Positions 25,695 through 34,846 of a DNA stretch of 64,000 bases are shown piece after piece. Each line of letters starts with the position of its first letter. Position 1 is the first letter of the stretch. Source of the stretch: Chloracidobacterium sp. Lineage in GTDB: Bacteria; Acidobacteriota; Blastocatellia; Pyrinomonadales; Pyrinomonadaceae. Made by a program: the position numbers and the translations under genes. The notes under the pieces were generated by a model. It was not told the DNA's origin. It saw nothing but the letters and a program-made list of their open reading frames with translations, and searched no databases. The stretch lies in the NCBI GenBank assembly GCA_016716305.1, contig JADJWP010000001.1:62001-126000 (forward strand), in the 5' to 3' direction.

Positions 25695-28390
25695 TGGTCG
25701 GTTTTGAAATTCGCTTTCGGCAGGCTGATCATGTTTGCGAACATCCGGTAAGCACCCGGTGTACCGGCTGGCAGCTGTCTGAACCAGGAGTACGAAGTAT
25801 AAATGTAGTGCCCTTTGCCGAGTCGGGCGTACAGCATTCCGCCCTTTCCTTCATCTTCACCTTCGTCGTGCGACTCAAGCAAAGGCGTGTAGCGGCTGTC
25901 AAATTCGGTAAAGCAATAGAGGTTCCGCTCCTGAACCCAATTGTCCCAATCGCTGTCGACGATCTTGTTCGGATAGTTGAAAACAGGGTGGTCGGGAACG
26001 AGTATATTGACCTTTGCGTTCTCATCGGTCACACGCATGTTCGAAATGCGCTGATTGCCGCGAGTCACGCCGGTCATACTTGCCGGGAACGGCTGCAGAT
26101 TATTCTGAACGTATTCGTGCTGCTGGTACTGAACGATCAGCGTGCCGCCGTTCCTGGCAAATTCCAGTATCCTGCCATTATTCGCAACAAAGTCGGGCCG
26201 GGTCTGTGACGCCCGGATCCCAACGACTATCGTGTCGAATTGCGATAGATCACCGGTCGAAAGGTCTTTTTCGCTGAGCATCGTCACGTCGGTCCCGATC
26301 CGGCGAAGAGCTTCAGGGACCTTATCGCCGCTGCCCATGATATATCCGACCTTCAGTGCGTCGACCTTCAGATCGAGAACATGTGCAGTGATAGCCGCCG
26401 GACGGAAAACGCGATGAGTCTGAATATGCGGATATGCGATCTCCTGCATCGTTTGCGAATGCCTGAGATCACCCACCGTGGCATTCGCCATTATCTTGTA
26501 CGATCCGACGCGATATTTCGCAGGGATCGTAACCTGAAACGTGAATGCCGTTTTGTCGCCGTTTCTGGCAAGGTTGAAATCAGTTCGGTTCGGCGTGACC
26601 GTCCATGTCGAGGGTACATCCAACCCGGCCGAACCAGAGACCGCCGCAGGTGAATTATTCGTTACTGTAGTGACGACCTTGTAGGTCCGGGCTTCCACAG
26701 ATACCGGAGCGATCAACAGGTCTGACTCTAGTCCGATGGTGACTTTGGGAACGACGTTTACAGATCGTCTGATCTCGCCTCTGATATCATCCGCATATCG
26801 GTACTGCACCTCACGGCTTATCTCGACCTCTTGCCCGCCGATCTCAATAACTGCGTTTGCGATGAGAAGGGGTCGCGCGAACGGATAGCTCTTTGCCTCT
26901 CCGGCATTCTCCCAATCGAAACTTGCTCCTTTGCGGTCGGACTGCATCCAGTACGGCTGAGTTGGGACGGCGTTATTCGGTACGCTTACCCTAAAGAACG
27001 AAGCGTTAAAGGCAGTCTCGTTTCTCGGCCGAAAGCTCGTCGAGGGCGGAAGTTTTGGTTCTTCGATACTGGCAACGGTGAATCCCGCAGGTGCCTTCAC
27101 TTCCGTCTTCTTGACTACGATCGCAGAGCCCTCCGGAGCGAACACCCTGACCCCGATCTCGGCTGTACCGCCCGGATTGATCTTTTCCAAATTAGACAAC
27201 GCATCAACGACCACGCCTGCCGCCATTTTGAGTGCATCGGCAAACTCTTTCTGTTTCTGCCGCAGCATCGCCTTTGAAGCGGGATTGCGGGTTGAAAGCT
27301 CCGCATCCCTGGCCTGCTTCAATCCTCTTGCCAGGATAGGTAATAGCTTTTCGGGTTGGTAGACATCATAGCTTGATAGAGCTAATTCGGCGGTGGTCTG
27401 CAGTTCTGCAAGTTGGGCCAAAAATCTTTCTTCGGAGTTGTTCGTGAGCTTTGCGATCCCCTTTATCGAGGTATCGATTCCGTCAAATACGCTCGTTTCC
27501 TTTTCGACCAGCGGAACATTCGATTCGATCAGCCGCATACCTGACGATTGCCGTCCGCGTAGTTCCAGCACGCCCATTTCCTGCGATTTGTGCTGGCTTC
27601 GGCCCTCCATCGCGATCTCGAAGTACGACCGCCCGATCAGATGGTCAAAATCACCGGTATTGAGAACAAGTGTCGGCGGGCTGTTGGGGTCCGCAACGAA
27701 TCCTTGTGACCGATAGAACTTCAAAGGTCTCCATGGTTCGAGGCCTTCGCGAAAATGTTCGGGAAACTCGTTCGGATCACCCGCGGCCTTGAATGCAAGC
27801 GGCGACAAATGGCCCGCGAGTTGGTGCTGTCCGTGCCCGTCAGCGGTCGTACCAGAAAAACGCGAGATAACGACAAGCGGACGATAGAGGCGGATAGCCC
27901 TGACCATATCTCCGAGGACAAGCCTTTCGCCCCATTGTCTCGCTGCCTCGTCACGCGATTTCGAAAAACCGTAATCCATCGTTCGCGTGAAGAATTGATC
28001 GCCGCCATCGAGCCGTCTTGCCTGAAGCAATTCTTCTGTCCGAATGATTCCAAGCCCCTCAAATAGTTCCTCGCCGACGACGTTTTGACCACCGTCGCCC
28101 CGGTTTAATGAAAGGTAGGCCGTTCGGGCTGATTCCTTTCTTGCAAGGTAAGCGAGCAAGCCCGAATCTTCGTCATCCGGATGCGCCGCGGTATGCATAG
28201 CGCTGGCGGTCGTTTGCAGCCGTCGAAGCTTCTGCCCGAGGCCGGCCGCGCCCAGGTCGTAGATCGGACGAACCTGTCCATTTGCATCAACGGCCAAAGC
28301 AAGTGATAACGAAACCGCCAAAACACAAACTGTCACAACGCTAGCGAGCGTTGTATGTATCACCCGAAACAATCGAAAAACATTGCACAT
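25691..28390 (-). CDS. Large secreted PIG-L / LmbE-family deacetylase
   Basis: From ATG 28390 the protein has about 899 residues. Longer in-frame starts reach 28444 and would overlap the symporter gene. It begins with a signal peptide (VIHTTLASVVTVCVLAVSLSLAL), then the zinc deacetylase motif AHPDDE (about 69-74), LNRGDGGQN and the later H-x-x-H-like GHGQHQ. The middle and C-terminal ~500 residues are beta-rich, including an NEW3-like Ig domain (VTNNSPAAVSGSAGLDVPSTWTV). The last part looks like a glutamine-amidotransferase-like (ThuA-type) domain with FDTIVVGIRA and GGTLIVQYQQHE. PIG-L enzymes remove N-acetyl groups from sugar derivatives. The context of a symporter, TonB receptor and ROK regulator fits use of an acetylated sugar, but the substrate is unknown. 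Confidence 0.85.
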   Translation of the reverse strand: MCNVFRLFRVIHTTLASVVTVCVLAVSLSLALAVDANGQVRPIYDLGAAGLGQKLRRLQTTASAMHTAAHPDDEDSGLLAYLARKESARTAYLSLNRGDGGQNVVGEELFEGLGIIRTEELLQARRLDGGDQFFTRTMDYGFSKSRDEAARQWGERLVLGDMVRAIRLYRPLVVISRFSGTTADGHGQHQLAGHLSPLAFKAAGDPNEFPEHFREGLEPWRPLKFYRSQGFVADPNSPPTLVLNTGDFDHLIGRSYFEIAMEGRSQHKSQEMGVLELRGRQSSGMRLIESNVPLVEKETSVFDGIDTSIKGIAKLTNNSEERFLAQLAELQTTAELALSSYDVYQPEKLLPILARGLKQARDAELSTRNPASKAMLRQKQKEFADALKMAAGVVVDALSNLEKINPGGTAEIGVRVFAPEGSAIVVKKTEVKAPAGFTVASIEEPKLPPSTSFRPRNETAFNASFFRVSVPNNAVPTQPYWMQSDRKGASFDWENAGEAKSYPFARPLLIANAVIEIGGQEVEISREVQYRYADDIRGEIRRSVNVVPKVTIGLESDLLIAPVSVEARTYKVVTTVTNNSPAAVSGSAGLDVPSTWTVTPNRTDFNLARNGDKTAFTFQVTIPAKYRVGSYKIMANATVGDLRHSQTMQEIAYPHIQTHRVFRPAAITAHVLDLKVDALKVGYIMGSGDKVPEALRRIGTDVTMLSEKDLSTGDLSQFDTIVVGIRASQTRPDFVANNGRILEFARNGGTLIVQYQQHEYVQNNLQPFPASMTGVTRGNQRISNMRVTDENAKVNILVPDHPVFNYPNKIVDSDWDNWVQERNLYCFTEFDSRYTPLLESHDEGEDEGKGGMLYARLGKGHYIYTSYSWFRQLPAGTPGAYRMFANMISLPKANFKTDQ

Positions 28391-28412
28391 AATGATCAGT
28401 ATCTGAGCACCC

Positions 28413-30092
28413 TTAGTTTGCAGGCACTTCATAGCCAGGCTCATCCGTTACGGTAAGGCTGATCAAATAGCCGGCCAGGACGGTTACCAGACAACCCACG
28501 ACGTTGAACCATAGAAATTCGATCTTTGTATAGCTGCTTGCGATCCAGACCGAGGCCACGCCGAACAGTAACCCAAAAAACGCTCCGCGTGCCCTTGCTC
28601 GTTTGACCGCTATCGCCAATACGAAAACACCCAAAAGCGAACCGTAAAAGAACGAGCCGAATTTGTTAACTACCTCAATAAGCGAACCGAGATTGGTGGC
28701 ATAGATCGCCACGATACACGCGAAGATGCCCCAGACAAGCGTCGCGATTCGGCCGAACGCAACATAGTGGCCGTCCAACGCGTTCGGCTTAAAATGCCTG
28801 CGATAAAAATCGATCGTCGTCGCGGTCGCAAGAGCATTTAACTCTGCGGAGATCGATGACATCGCGGCGGCAAATATCGCGGCGATTATGAGCCCGATCA
28901 CGCCCATCGGCATGTTCTGAACAACGAATACGGGAAACACATAGTTTACGTCGTTAAAGGTCTTGTTACCCGTAGCTTCCTTTACGTGATCGACCGCTTT
29001 TTTCCGGGTTTCATTGAACATCCGATCTGCCGCGACGTAATTCTGACGCGTCTGGTCATTCTGGGACTCGACGAACGCCAAGGCCGCTGACTCACGCTTT
29101 GCGTGAACTTCCTCATACTGTCCGCGGATCTGCTGGTACTCGACAGTCTTCTCGACCTTCGCCTCTTCGACGGAATTGAAGATCATCGGTGGAGTTGCAA
29201 ACTGGTAAAAGACGAAAACAAGCACACCGATAAGCAGGATCATGAACTGCATCGGTATCTTAAGAAAGGCGCTCATCAAAAGCGAGGTCCTGCCTTCGCT
29301 CACCGATTTAGCGGTAAGGAACCGCTGCACCTGGCTCTGGTCGCAGCCGAAGTATGACAGAAACAAGAAAAGTGCCGCTATTACACCGGACCAGATCGTA
29401 TATTTTTCTGTGAGGTCGAAGCTCGTGTTGACCGTCTCAAGTTTGCCGACCGATCCCGCAAGATAAAGACCGTCGATAAGGGAAACGCTCGGGGGAAACT
29501 GGGAAACAATGACCATTAGTACAACGAACAACCCAACAAATATGATCACCATTTGTTTGACGTCGGTCCAGGTCACCGCCTGAACACCGCCAACCATTGT
29601 GTAGATCGTGGTCGAAAGGCCGATAAGAAATATCGTTGCGATCTCGCTCCATCCGAGCACTATCGAAAGTATGACCGACGGTGCTGCAATGATCACGCCG
29701 ACGCCAAGCCCGCGTGATAGAAGGAAAAAGAAACTCGTCAAACTCCGCGTTTTTGCATCGAAGCGGCGTTCAAGATATTCGTAAGCCGTATAGACCTTCG
29801 CACGGTAAAAGAAAGGAACCGCCGTCACACAAAGGATCACCATCGCCAGCGGAAGTCCGTAGTAGAACTGAAGGAACCGCATGCCGTCGGAATAGGCCTG
29901 CCCGGTTGTACCGACGAGGGTGATGGCCGACAGTTGCGTGGCCATGACCGAAAGGCCGACCGCCCACCAGGGCAGGCTCCGGCTGGCGAGGAAATAGCCT
30001 TCGACGTTCCCGCTGTTCTTCGTCATTCGGATCCCATCCCAAATGACGTAAACGAGATATCCGACAACGATCGCCCAATCGAGAAACTTCAT
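28413..30092 (-). CDS. Sodium:solute symporter (SSS family)
   Basis: The 559-residue protein has about 13 membrane segments. It starts MKFLDWAIVVGYLVYVIWDG and has the SSS features VEGYFLASRSLPWWAVGLSVMATQLSAITLVG and GGVQAVTWTDVKQMVIIFVG. A hydrophilic, charged loop of about 75 residues in the middle (VEEAKVEKTVEYQQIRGQYEEV... GNKTFND) is longer than usual. The family imports sugars, sialic acid, amino acids or vitamins with Na+. It lies between a tiny membrane protein and a secreted deacetylase, suggesting uptake of the product of that enzyme. Confidence 0.9.
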   Translation of the reverse strand: MKFLDWAIVVGYLVYVIWDGIRMTKNSGNVEGYFLASRSLPWWAVGLSVMATQLSAITLVGTTGQAYSDGMRFLQFYYGLPLAMVILCVTAVPFFYRAKVYTAYEYLERRFDAKTRSLTSFFFLLSRGLGVGVIIAAPSVILSIVLGWSEIATIFLIGLSTTIYTMVGGVQAVTWTDVKQMVIIFVGLFVVLMVIVSQFPPSVSLIDGLYLAGSVGKLETVNTSFDLTEKYTIWSGVIAALFLFLSYFGCDQSQVQRFLTAKSVSEGRTSLLMSAFLKIPMQFMILLIGVLVFVFYQFATPPMIFNSVEEAKVEKTVEYQQIRGQYEEVHAKRESAALAFVESQNDQTRQNYVAADRMFNETRKKAVDHVKEATGNKTFNDVNYVFPVFVVQNMPMGVIGLIIAAIFAAAMSSISAELNALATATTIDFYRRHFKPNALDGHYVAFGRIATLVWGIFACIVAIYATNLGSLIEVVNKFGSFFYGSLLGVFVLAIAVKRARARGAFFGLLFGVASVWIASSYTKIEFLWFNVVGCLVTVLAGYLISLTVTDEPGYEVPAN

Positions 30093-30098
30093 TTTGCC

Positions 30099-30242
30099 TT
30101 AACTCGAAAAGTGGTTTGAGAATGCCCAGAGGAGAAGGATGACGACGATGGTCGTAAAAATAACGGCCGTGTACACTTTGTGCCACCAGGCATCCGGCAG
30201 CTCTTCCACGGGCTCGTTGATCTTAGTTTCGTGTGATCCCAT
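30099..30242 (-). CDS. Small single-span membrane protein upstream of the symporter
   Basis: ATG 30242 gives 47 residues: a polar start (MGSHETKINEPVEELPDAWWHK) and one membrane helix (VYTAVIFTTIVVILLLWAF). An in-frame GTG at 30296 would add 18 residues; neither start has a clear ribosome-binding site. It ends seven bases before the symporter start, so it is surely in the same operon and could be a small accessory subunit. I do not recognise the family. Some other solute symporters have small partner subunits, which is the reason for suggesting this role. Confidence 0.6.
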   Translation of the reverse strand: MGSHETKINEPVEELPDAWWHKVYTAVIFTTIVVILLLWAFSNHFSS

Positions 30243-30323
30243 CATGTAAAAAGTGATTACGTCTGCCGGCTCGTGAACCTTGAATATAAAGCTCACGTGC
30301 CGACAGAAATAAACCGATCAGGA

Positions 30324-33284
30324 CTAAAAGATGAACTTGAAACCGATCTGGAACTGCCTGCTGTCGAGCGACGTCACAGGTCGGTTCTGCGGGGTCGGCA
30401 GCGCCTGAGTCGGGTTGCCCAGCGCGTCAGTCGTTACAGTCAAACTGTTTATTTGAAAGACGCTGTTTATGTTAAAGACATTCAAAAACTCGCCGAACGC
30501 TTCGAGGCGAAAGCGTTCCGAGAAGTTGAAGAACCTTGAGTACCGAAAATCAACGTTGAACTGATTCGGCGTCACACCAGAATTTCTCCCGATACCGACC
30601 GGATTGTCGGAACCGAGAAATCCGTCAAGATTCACATCAGTCGCAGTTGTGATATTGAACCGCTCACCGCTATTTGCCGTAGCGATGATCCCGAACTGGT
30701 TATTATTCACAAGATACCGAACGGTCTTGTTCTCGAAATTGAACTGCGGTCGGCCGACAAAGCTCATGACGAATGTGTGCCGCTGATCGGCAAGCGACGG
30801 CCCAAAATCCCGCGACCGGTCGGTCGGGTCCTGCGTTACAAGATTGCCGATCTGGGTCGCAACCAGGTTCTGCTCGGGTGCGTCATCTTCTGATTTCGAA
30901 AGAGTATAATTTGCGCTAAATTGAAAGCCCGCAGAAAACCGCTTGTTCAATTGCAGCGTAAGGGCGTTGTAGGTCGAATTACCGACCGATTCAGCCATCA
31001 GGATGTTGTTGAACCGCGGATCGAGTCGTGTTGTCGCGTTGACCGTATTGCTGAAGATCGGTCGGCCATCCGCCAGTGTCCCGGTCGGATTTATCCGGTT
31101 GATGTTGCGGTACAGCGGTATATGTCTGCCGCCAGAGCGGATGAAACCGACCGTAAATGAGAGGTCTTCGGTCAACGCCTGTTCGAGCTGTGCATTGAAG
31201 TGCATCGCGTACATATTCTCGAAATCGGGCGATATCGTTTCAATGCTCTGTTGAGGCAAGACCGATCCGGGCGGCAGACTGCCCAGTGTTGACGGGAATG
31301 CCGGTGAACCAGCTGTTGCCGGTGCAAAGGTGAAGTTGAACAGCCGCGGACTGCCATTATTCAACAAAGCACGCTGATAGAAATCAAGATAGACGGTATC
31401 AAAATATATACCCGCGCTAGCCCTGATCACTGTCGGGCGGTCACCGTCGCGCAATGCATAGACCATTCCCAGGCGCGGAGCAAAATTGTTCTTGTCGACC
31501 TTGAAGCTCTGCGAGGCTGAGAACGGCGAATCGCTGAACGCCTCGGGGATATTGTAGATATCGTACCGAAGCCCGTAGTTGAGCTTCAGCTTTCGAGTTA
31601 CCTTCCAATCGTCCTGAGCAAAGAAATTCCAAAACGTCGACTGATAATCGATCCCGGGCTCTCCGAACGCTTCAACGTAGTTCGTATAACATCGGGTCGC
31701 CCCACTCGGGCAGGTAGCACCGGTCTGAACGATTCCGGTCTGCGCCGATACATAGGCCGCGATCGACGGAAACGTGTAGCGGGCAAACTGATTCGATCGT
31801 CGTGTGTCGTCGATCCGATTCATTCCGCCGCCAAATTTCATCACATGATCGCCACGCGTCCACGTGAGATTGTTTTGAAATTGATTCGTGGTTTGAAGCG
31901 GAGCGATCGTGTCGTCATTTTCTGGAGCTCCGAAATTGGCTACGCCTGTGATCACGAGGCTAATGCCGGAAGCTGAATTTTCGTTAGCGATATTTCGCGA
32001 ATCACGCTTCGCGTACTGATATCGGAATTCGTTAAGGATCTCAGAGTTGATTATCGAAGCGAGTTGGACTCCGACCGAATATGACTTGTCGTCAAATGTA
32101 ATGCTCCGCTCAAGCGTGTTGAGGCCGCCGGCAATGTTATTCGGCGAGACGTTCTTAAAGTAATTGAATCTGCCTGATAGCCGATTGTTTTCGTTCAACT
32201 GTGCGTCCGTCCGAAAAATGAAGAAATTCACCTTTTGCGAAGCCGGGATCGCTGTAGGAAACGCACCTGCCGGCACTCCGGCAGCGATCAAAGCCGCTTT
32301 GTTCGCATCTGATATCGTGATAACGCGTTGCGGTTCGCCTGCCAGATCGCGTTCGACCCATTCATACCCTCCGTAAAAATGCCATCGATCTTTGATGAAC
32401 GGCCCGCCGATGGCTCCCGTAATGTTGTCGACCTTCGTTTCAGGCTTTTGTGACGTCGGCGAAGTGTTGAACGGACGGGATGACATTGCCGTCCTGCGGA
32501 AACGATAACTCGCAGACCCGTGAAGGCCGTTCGTGCCCGACGGCGTAACAGCGTTCATGATCAAGCCGGGTGTATTGCCGAACTCCGCCGAAAAACCATT
32601 GGTCACAAGCTGGACCTCACTGACGAACGTATCCGAGATCGGCATCAATCGAATGCCGCCGCGGTCTGCCTGCGTATTGTTATTACCGTCAAGCTGATAA
32701 TTTGTGCGACGTGTGTAGCCGTTCGCGTTGATACGCGGAACGCCGAACTCGACATTCGGCCGGCCCGTTACATTCGCCTGAAGAAGTGCATAGTTATATG
32801 GATTTCGTGAAACCAGCGGAAGATTCTGGACCTCGCGTGCGTTCATAACGCGGCCGACATCGATCTTGCCGGGGTCAGCGATCGGGGCGTCCGACGTGAT
32901 CGTCACGGTCTCCTCCAAGCCGCCGGCCTCAAGAGCCGCGTTGACGGTCGCCGTCGAGCCCGTCGTCAACGTAACGCCCTCACGGATGAGACGCTTGAAA
33001 TTCTGAGCCTCGATCGTCACGCGATAAGTTCCAAGTGGAAGGAGAGGCGCCCGATAGCCACCGCCGGCGTCAGTTGTCAAAGTTCGCTCGGAACCGGTTT
33101 CGATATTACGGATCGTCACCGTTGCATTCGGAACCGCAGCTCCGTTGGCATCTGTAACGATCCCCTCTATCTGGCCGTTGATCGCTTGCGATTGACCGGC
33201 GATCTCAACTGACCCCAAAAGAAAAGCTGCCGCGGCGACGACGATCATCGCGGCGAAGCGGCTCATGGTCATTGTTCTGCGCAT
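30324..33284 (-). CDS. TonB-dependent receptor with N-terminal carboxypeptidase-regulatory-like domain
   Basis: The 986-residue outer-membrane protein has a signal peptide (AAMIVVAAAAFLLGS), then a beta-sandwich at about 35-115 (GQIEGIVTDANGAAVPNATVTI ... GTYRVTIEA). A plug domain follows (REVQNLPLVSRNPYNYALLQ, NYQLDGNNNTQADRGGIRL), then a long beta-barrel ending in RQFQIGFKFIF with a C-terminal aromatic residue. This Oar-like layout is abundant in Acidobacteriota. It imports large substrates with energy from TonB. The same strand carries the symporter and deacetylase genes, and the ROK regulator lies just upstream. A palindromic candidate operator lies in its upstream region. Confidence 0.92.
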   Translation of the reverse strand: MRRTMTMSRFAAMIVVAAAAFLLGSVEIAGQSQAINGQIEGIVTDANGAAVPNATVTIRNIETGSERTLTTDAGGGYRAPLLPLGTYRVTIEAQNFKRLIREGVTLTTGSTATVNAALEAGGLEETVTITSDAPIADPGKIDVGRVMNAREVQNLPLVSRNPYNYALLQANVTGRPNVEFGVPRINANGYTRRTNYQLDGNNNTQADRGGIRLMPISDTFVSEVQLVTNGFSAEFGNTPGLIMNAVTPSGTNGLHGSASYRFRRTAMSSRPFNTSPTSQKPETKVDNITGAIGGPFIKDRWHFYGGYEWVERDLAGEPQRVITISDANKAALIAAGVPAGAFPTAIPASQKVNFFIFRTDAQLNENNRLSGRFNYFKNVSPNNIAGGLNTLERSITFDDKSYSVGVQLASIINSEILNEFRYQYAKRDSRNIANENSASGISLVITGVANFGAPENDDTIAPLQTTNQFQNNLTWTRGDHVMKFGGGMNRIDDTRRSNQFARYTFPSIAAYVSAQTGIVQTGATCPSGATRCYTNYVEAFGEPGIDYQSTFWNFFAQDDWKVTRKLKLNYGLRYDIYNIPEAFSDSPFSASQSFKVDKNNFAPRLGMVYALRDGDRPTVIRASAGIYFDTVYLDFYQRALLNNGSPRLFNFTFAPATAGSPAFPSTLGSLPPGSVLPQQSIETISPDFENMYAMHFNAQLEQALTEDLSFTVGFIRSGGRHIPLYRNINRINPTGTLADGRPIFSNTVNATTRLDPRFNNILMAESVGNSTYNALTLQLNKRFSAGFQFSANYTLSKSEDDAPEQNLVATQIGNLVTQDPTDRSRDFGPSLADQRHTFVMSFVGRPQFNFENKTVRYLVNNNQFGIIATANSGERFNITTATDVNLDGFLGSDNPVGIGRNSGVTPNQFNVDFRYSRFFNFSERFRLEAFGEFLNVFNINSVFQINSLTVTTDALGNPTQALPTPQNRPVTSLDSRQFQIGFKFIF

Positions 33285-33414
33285 TTTTATTTTCTCCTTC
33301 GCACTGAATTATTGCGTTTCGTAAAACACGACTTTAGCACTCTCGAAAAGCGACCTCTAATTTTGCTGGCGATATTTATCGAAACGGGCCAAGACGCCCT
33401 TTGGTTTCAAATTG

Positions 33415-33435
33415 TTTGTCGGAGTTGCCAACAAA
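33415..33435. promoter_or_regulatory. Candidate ROK operator upstream of the TonB receptor gene
   Basis: TTTGTCGG (33415-33422) and CCAACAAA (33428-33435) form an inverted repeat with 7 of 8 matching positions around a 5-nt spacer. It is close in type to XylR (ROK) operators, whose half-sites contain TTTGTT and AACAAA. It lies between TTGACT (minus strand, 33464-33459) and the receptor gene. The same half-site TTTGTCGG recurs at 34756-34763, upstream of the ROK gene. Confidence 0.45.
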
Positions 33436-33481
33436 GTTTTAATATACGCCGCCGCCAGAGTCAAGGCGACCTTCTTGCAAA

Positions 33482-34681
33482 CTAACTTGCGGAGCCGAAC
33501 TTCCTTGCCAAGACCAAGCCAAAGGCACCGGTCAGCGTCGGCGAATCACCCAACGATGATGGCATAAGGACGGTTTGCGGCAACCCGGCAAGCATACTCC
33601 GATCGGTAACGCGGCAAAGCTCGTCGGAAAACAGATCCCACGCTTTGGTGATCTTACCGCTGACCATCACCACCTGAGGAGAAAGCCCTACGATCAGGTT
33701 CGATATTCCGTCTCCAAGGAACCGGGCCGTCTCCTTGAGGGCAAGAACGGCGTGCTTTTCGCCGTTCAGGGCCAGTTCGACCAGATCACGGATGTCCATA
33801 TCGTTTTGTTTCAGATCATCCGTTTTTAGATGCCTTTTGTACCTTTCGATGATCGCCTTCTCTGAGGCGTATGCTTCCCAGCATTCCCGGCTGCCGCAGG
33901 AGCATTCAACAGGAGCATCATTTCCGGCGATCATATGGCCGAATTCTCCGCCTGCGCCCTTCTCGCCGCGAAAGATCTGCCCGTCAAATATGATACCGGT
34001 CCCGATTCCCTCGCCGACGAGGACCATGACGAATGTGTCTGTTTTTCTCAGTTTTTCAGGCCCAAACCACAATTCTGCCAATGCTGTGGCGTTCGCATCG
34101 TTTTCGACCGTTACGCGTAAATTGGTCAGTTGTTCGATCTTCTGACAAATGTTCCAGTCCCGCCAGTCGAAGTATGGAATGTGAAAGATCTTACCGAGTC
34201 GTTGATCGACGAGCCCCGGAACGCTCATTCCGATCTCTAATCCGCAGCCGTCGTATTTATCCGCCAACCGCTTGACCCGATCGAGTATCTGGTTCGTCAT
34301 GAACTCGATATCAGGCGAGGTCGAAAACGACTCCTTCTCCATGACCTGCCCAGCGAGGTCGGCAACAGCTATCGTCGTTATTCGGGGCGTTAGGTCAATG
34401 CCGATAGCAAGCGGTTTATTCGATTTCAGCTTGAATAATGTCGGTTTACGTCCGCCGGAAGAAATGCCGACGCCGATCTCTTCGATCAATTCGACAGCAA
34501 GCAGTTCGTCGATGATGACGGAAACGGTCGATCGGTGTAGTGCGGTTTCCCTTGCGATCTCAGCCCTCGAGATCGGAGCTCTGTCGCGGACATAATTCAA
34601 AACGATCTGTTTGTTTATGTCACGTATCGTGTTTGGCCTGGCGATCTGTGACTTCGCTCGCTGTAAGTTTATTCTCTTCAT
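33482..34681 (-). CDS. ROK family transcriptional regulator (NagC/XylR type)
   Basis: The 399-residue protein has an N-terminal winged helix-turn-helix (residues 25-75, ISRAEIARETALHRSTVSVIIDELL). A ROK sugar-kinase-like domain follows, with VLVGEGIGTGIIFDGQIFRGEKGAGGEFGHM and the zinc-site motif CSCGSRECWEAYASE near residue 259. The three cysteines needed for zinc are present. Such proteins are repressors that release DNA on binding a sugar or sugar phosphate. Its place next to the TonB receptor, symporter and deacetylase genes makes it the likely regulator of that locus. Confidence 0.9.
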   Translation of the reverse strand: MKRINLQRAKSQIARPNTIRDINKQIVLNYVRDRAPISRAEIARETALHRSTVSVIIDELLAVELIEEIGVGISSGGRKPTLFKLKSNKPLAIGIDLTPRITTIAVADLAGQVMEKESFSTSPDIEFMTNQILDRVKRLADKYDGCGLEIGMSVPGLVDQRLGKIFHIPYFDWRDWNICQKIEQLTNLRVTVENDANATALAELWFGPEKLRKTDTFVMVLVGEGIGTGIIFDGQIFRGEKGAGGEFGHMIAGNDAPVECSCGSRECWEAYASEKAIIERYKRHLKTDDLKQNDMDIRDLVELALNGEKHAVLALKETARFLGDGISNLIVGLSPQVVMVSGKITKAWDLFSDELCRVTDRSMLAGLPQTVLMPSSLGDSPTLTGAFGLVLARKFGSAS

Positions 34682-34846
34682 TGGCCTAACACGATCACTG
34701 CATATTACTGACTAGTAAAGGTCGAATGCTCCGCAAAACAGAATTTACTCCGCACTTTGTCGGAAGTCAAGACTAACTTCATCGCGGTGCGATCTTTCTT
34801 AACGCTCCTGAACGGGCGTTTGCGGTCTGTAACGGAATTCGAAGAT

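Noticed and set aside
25691..28390. PIG-L deacetylase as BshB of bacillithiol synthesis, since bshC is in the window
   Set aside because: BshB is a short cytoplasmic protein; this one is about 900 residues, exported, and has extra domains.
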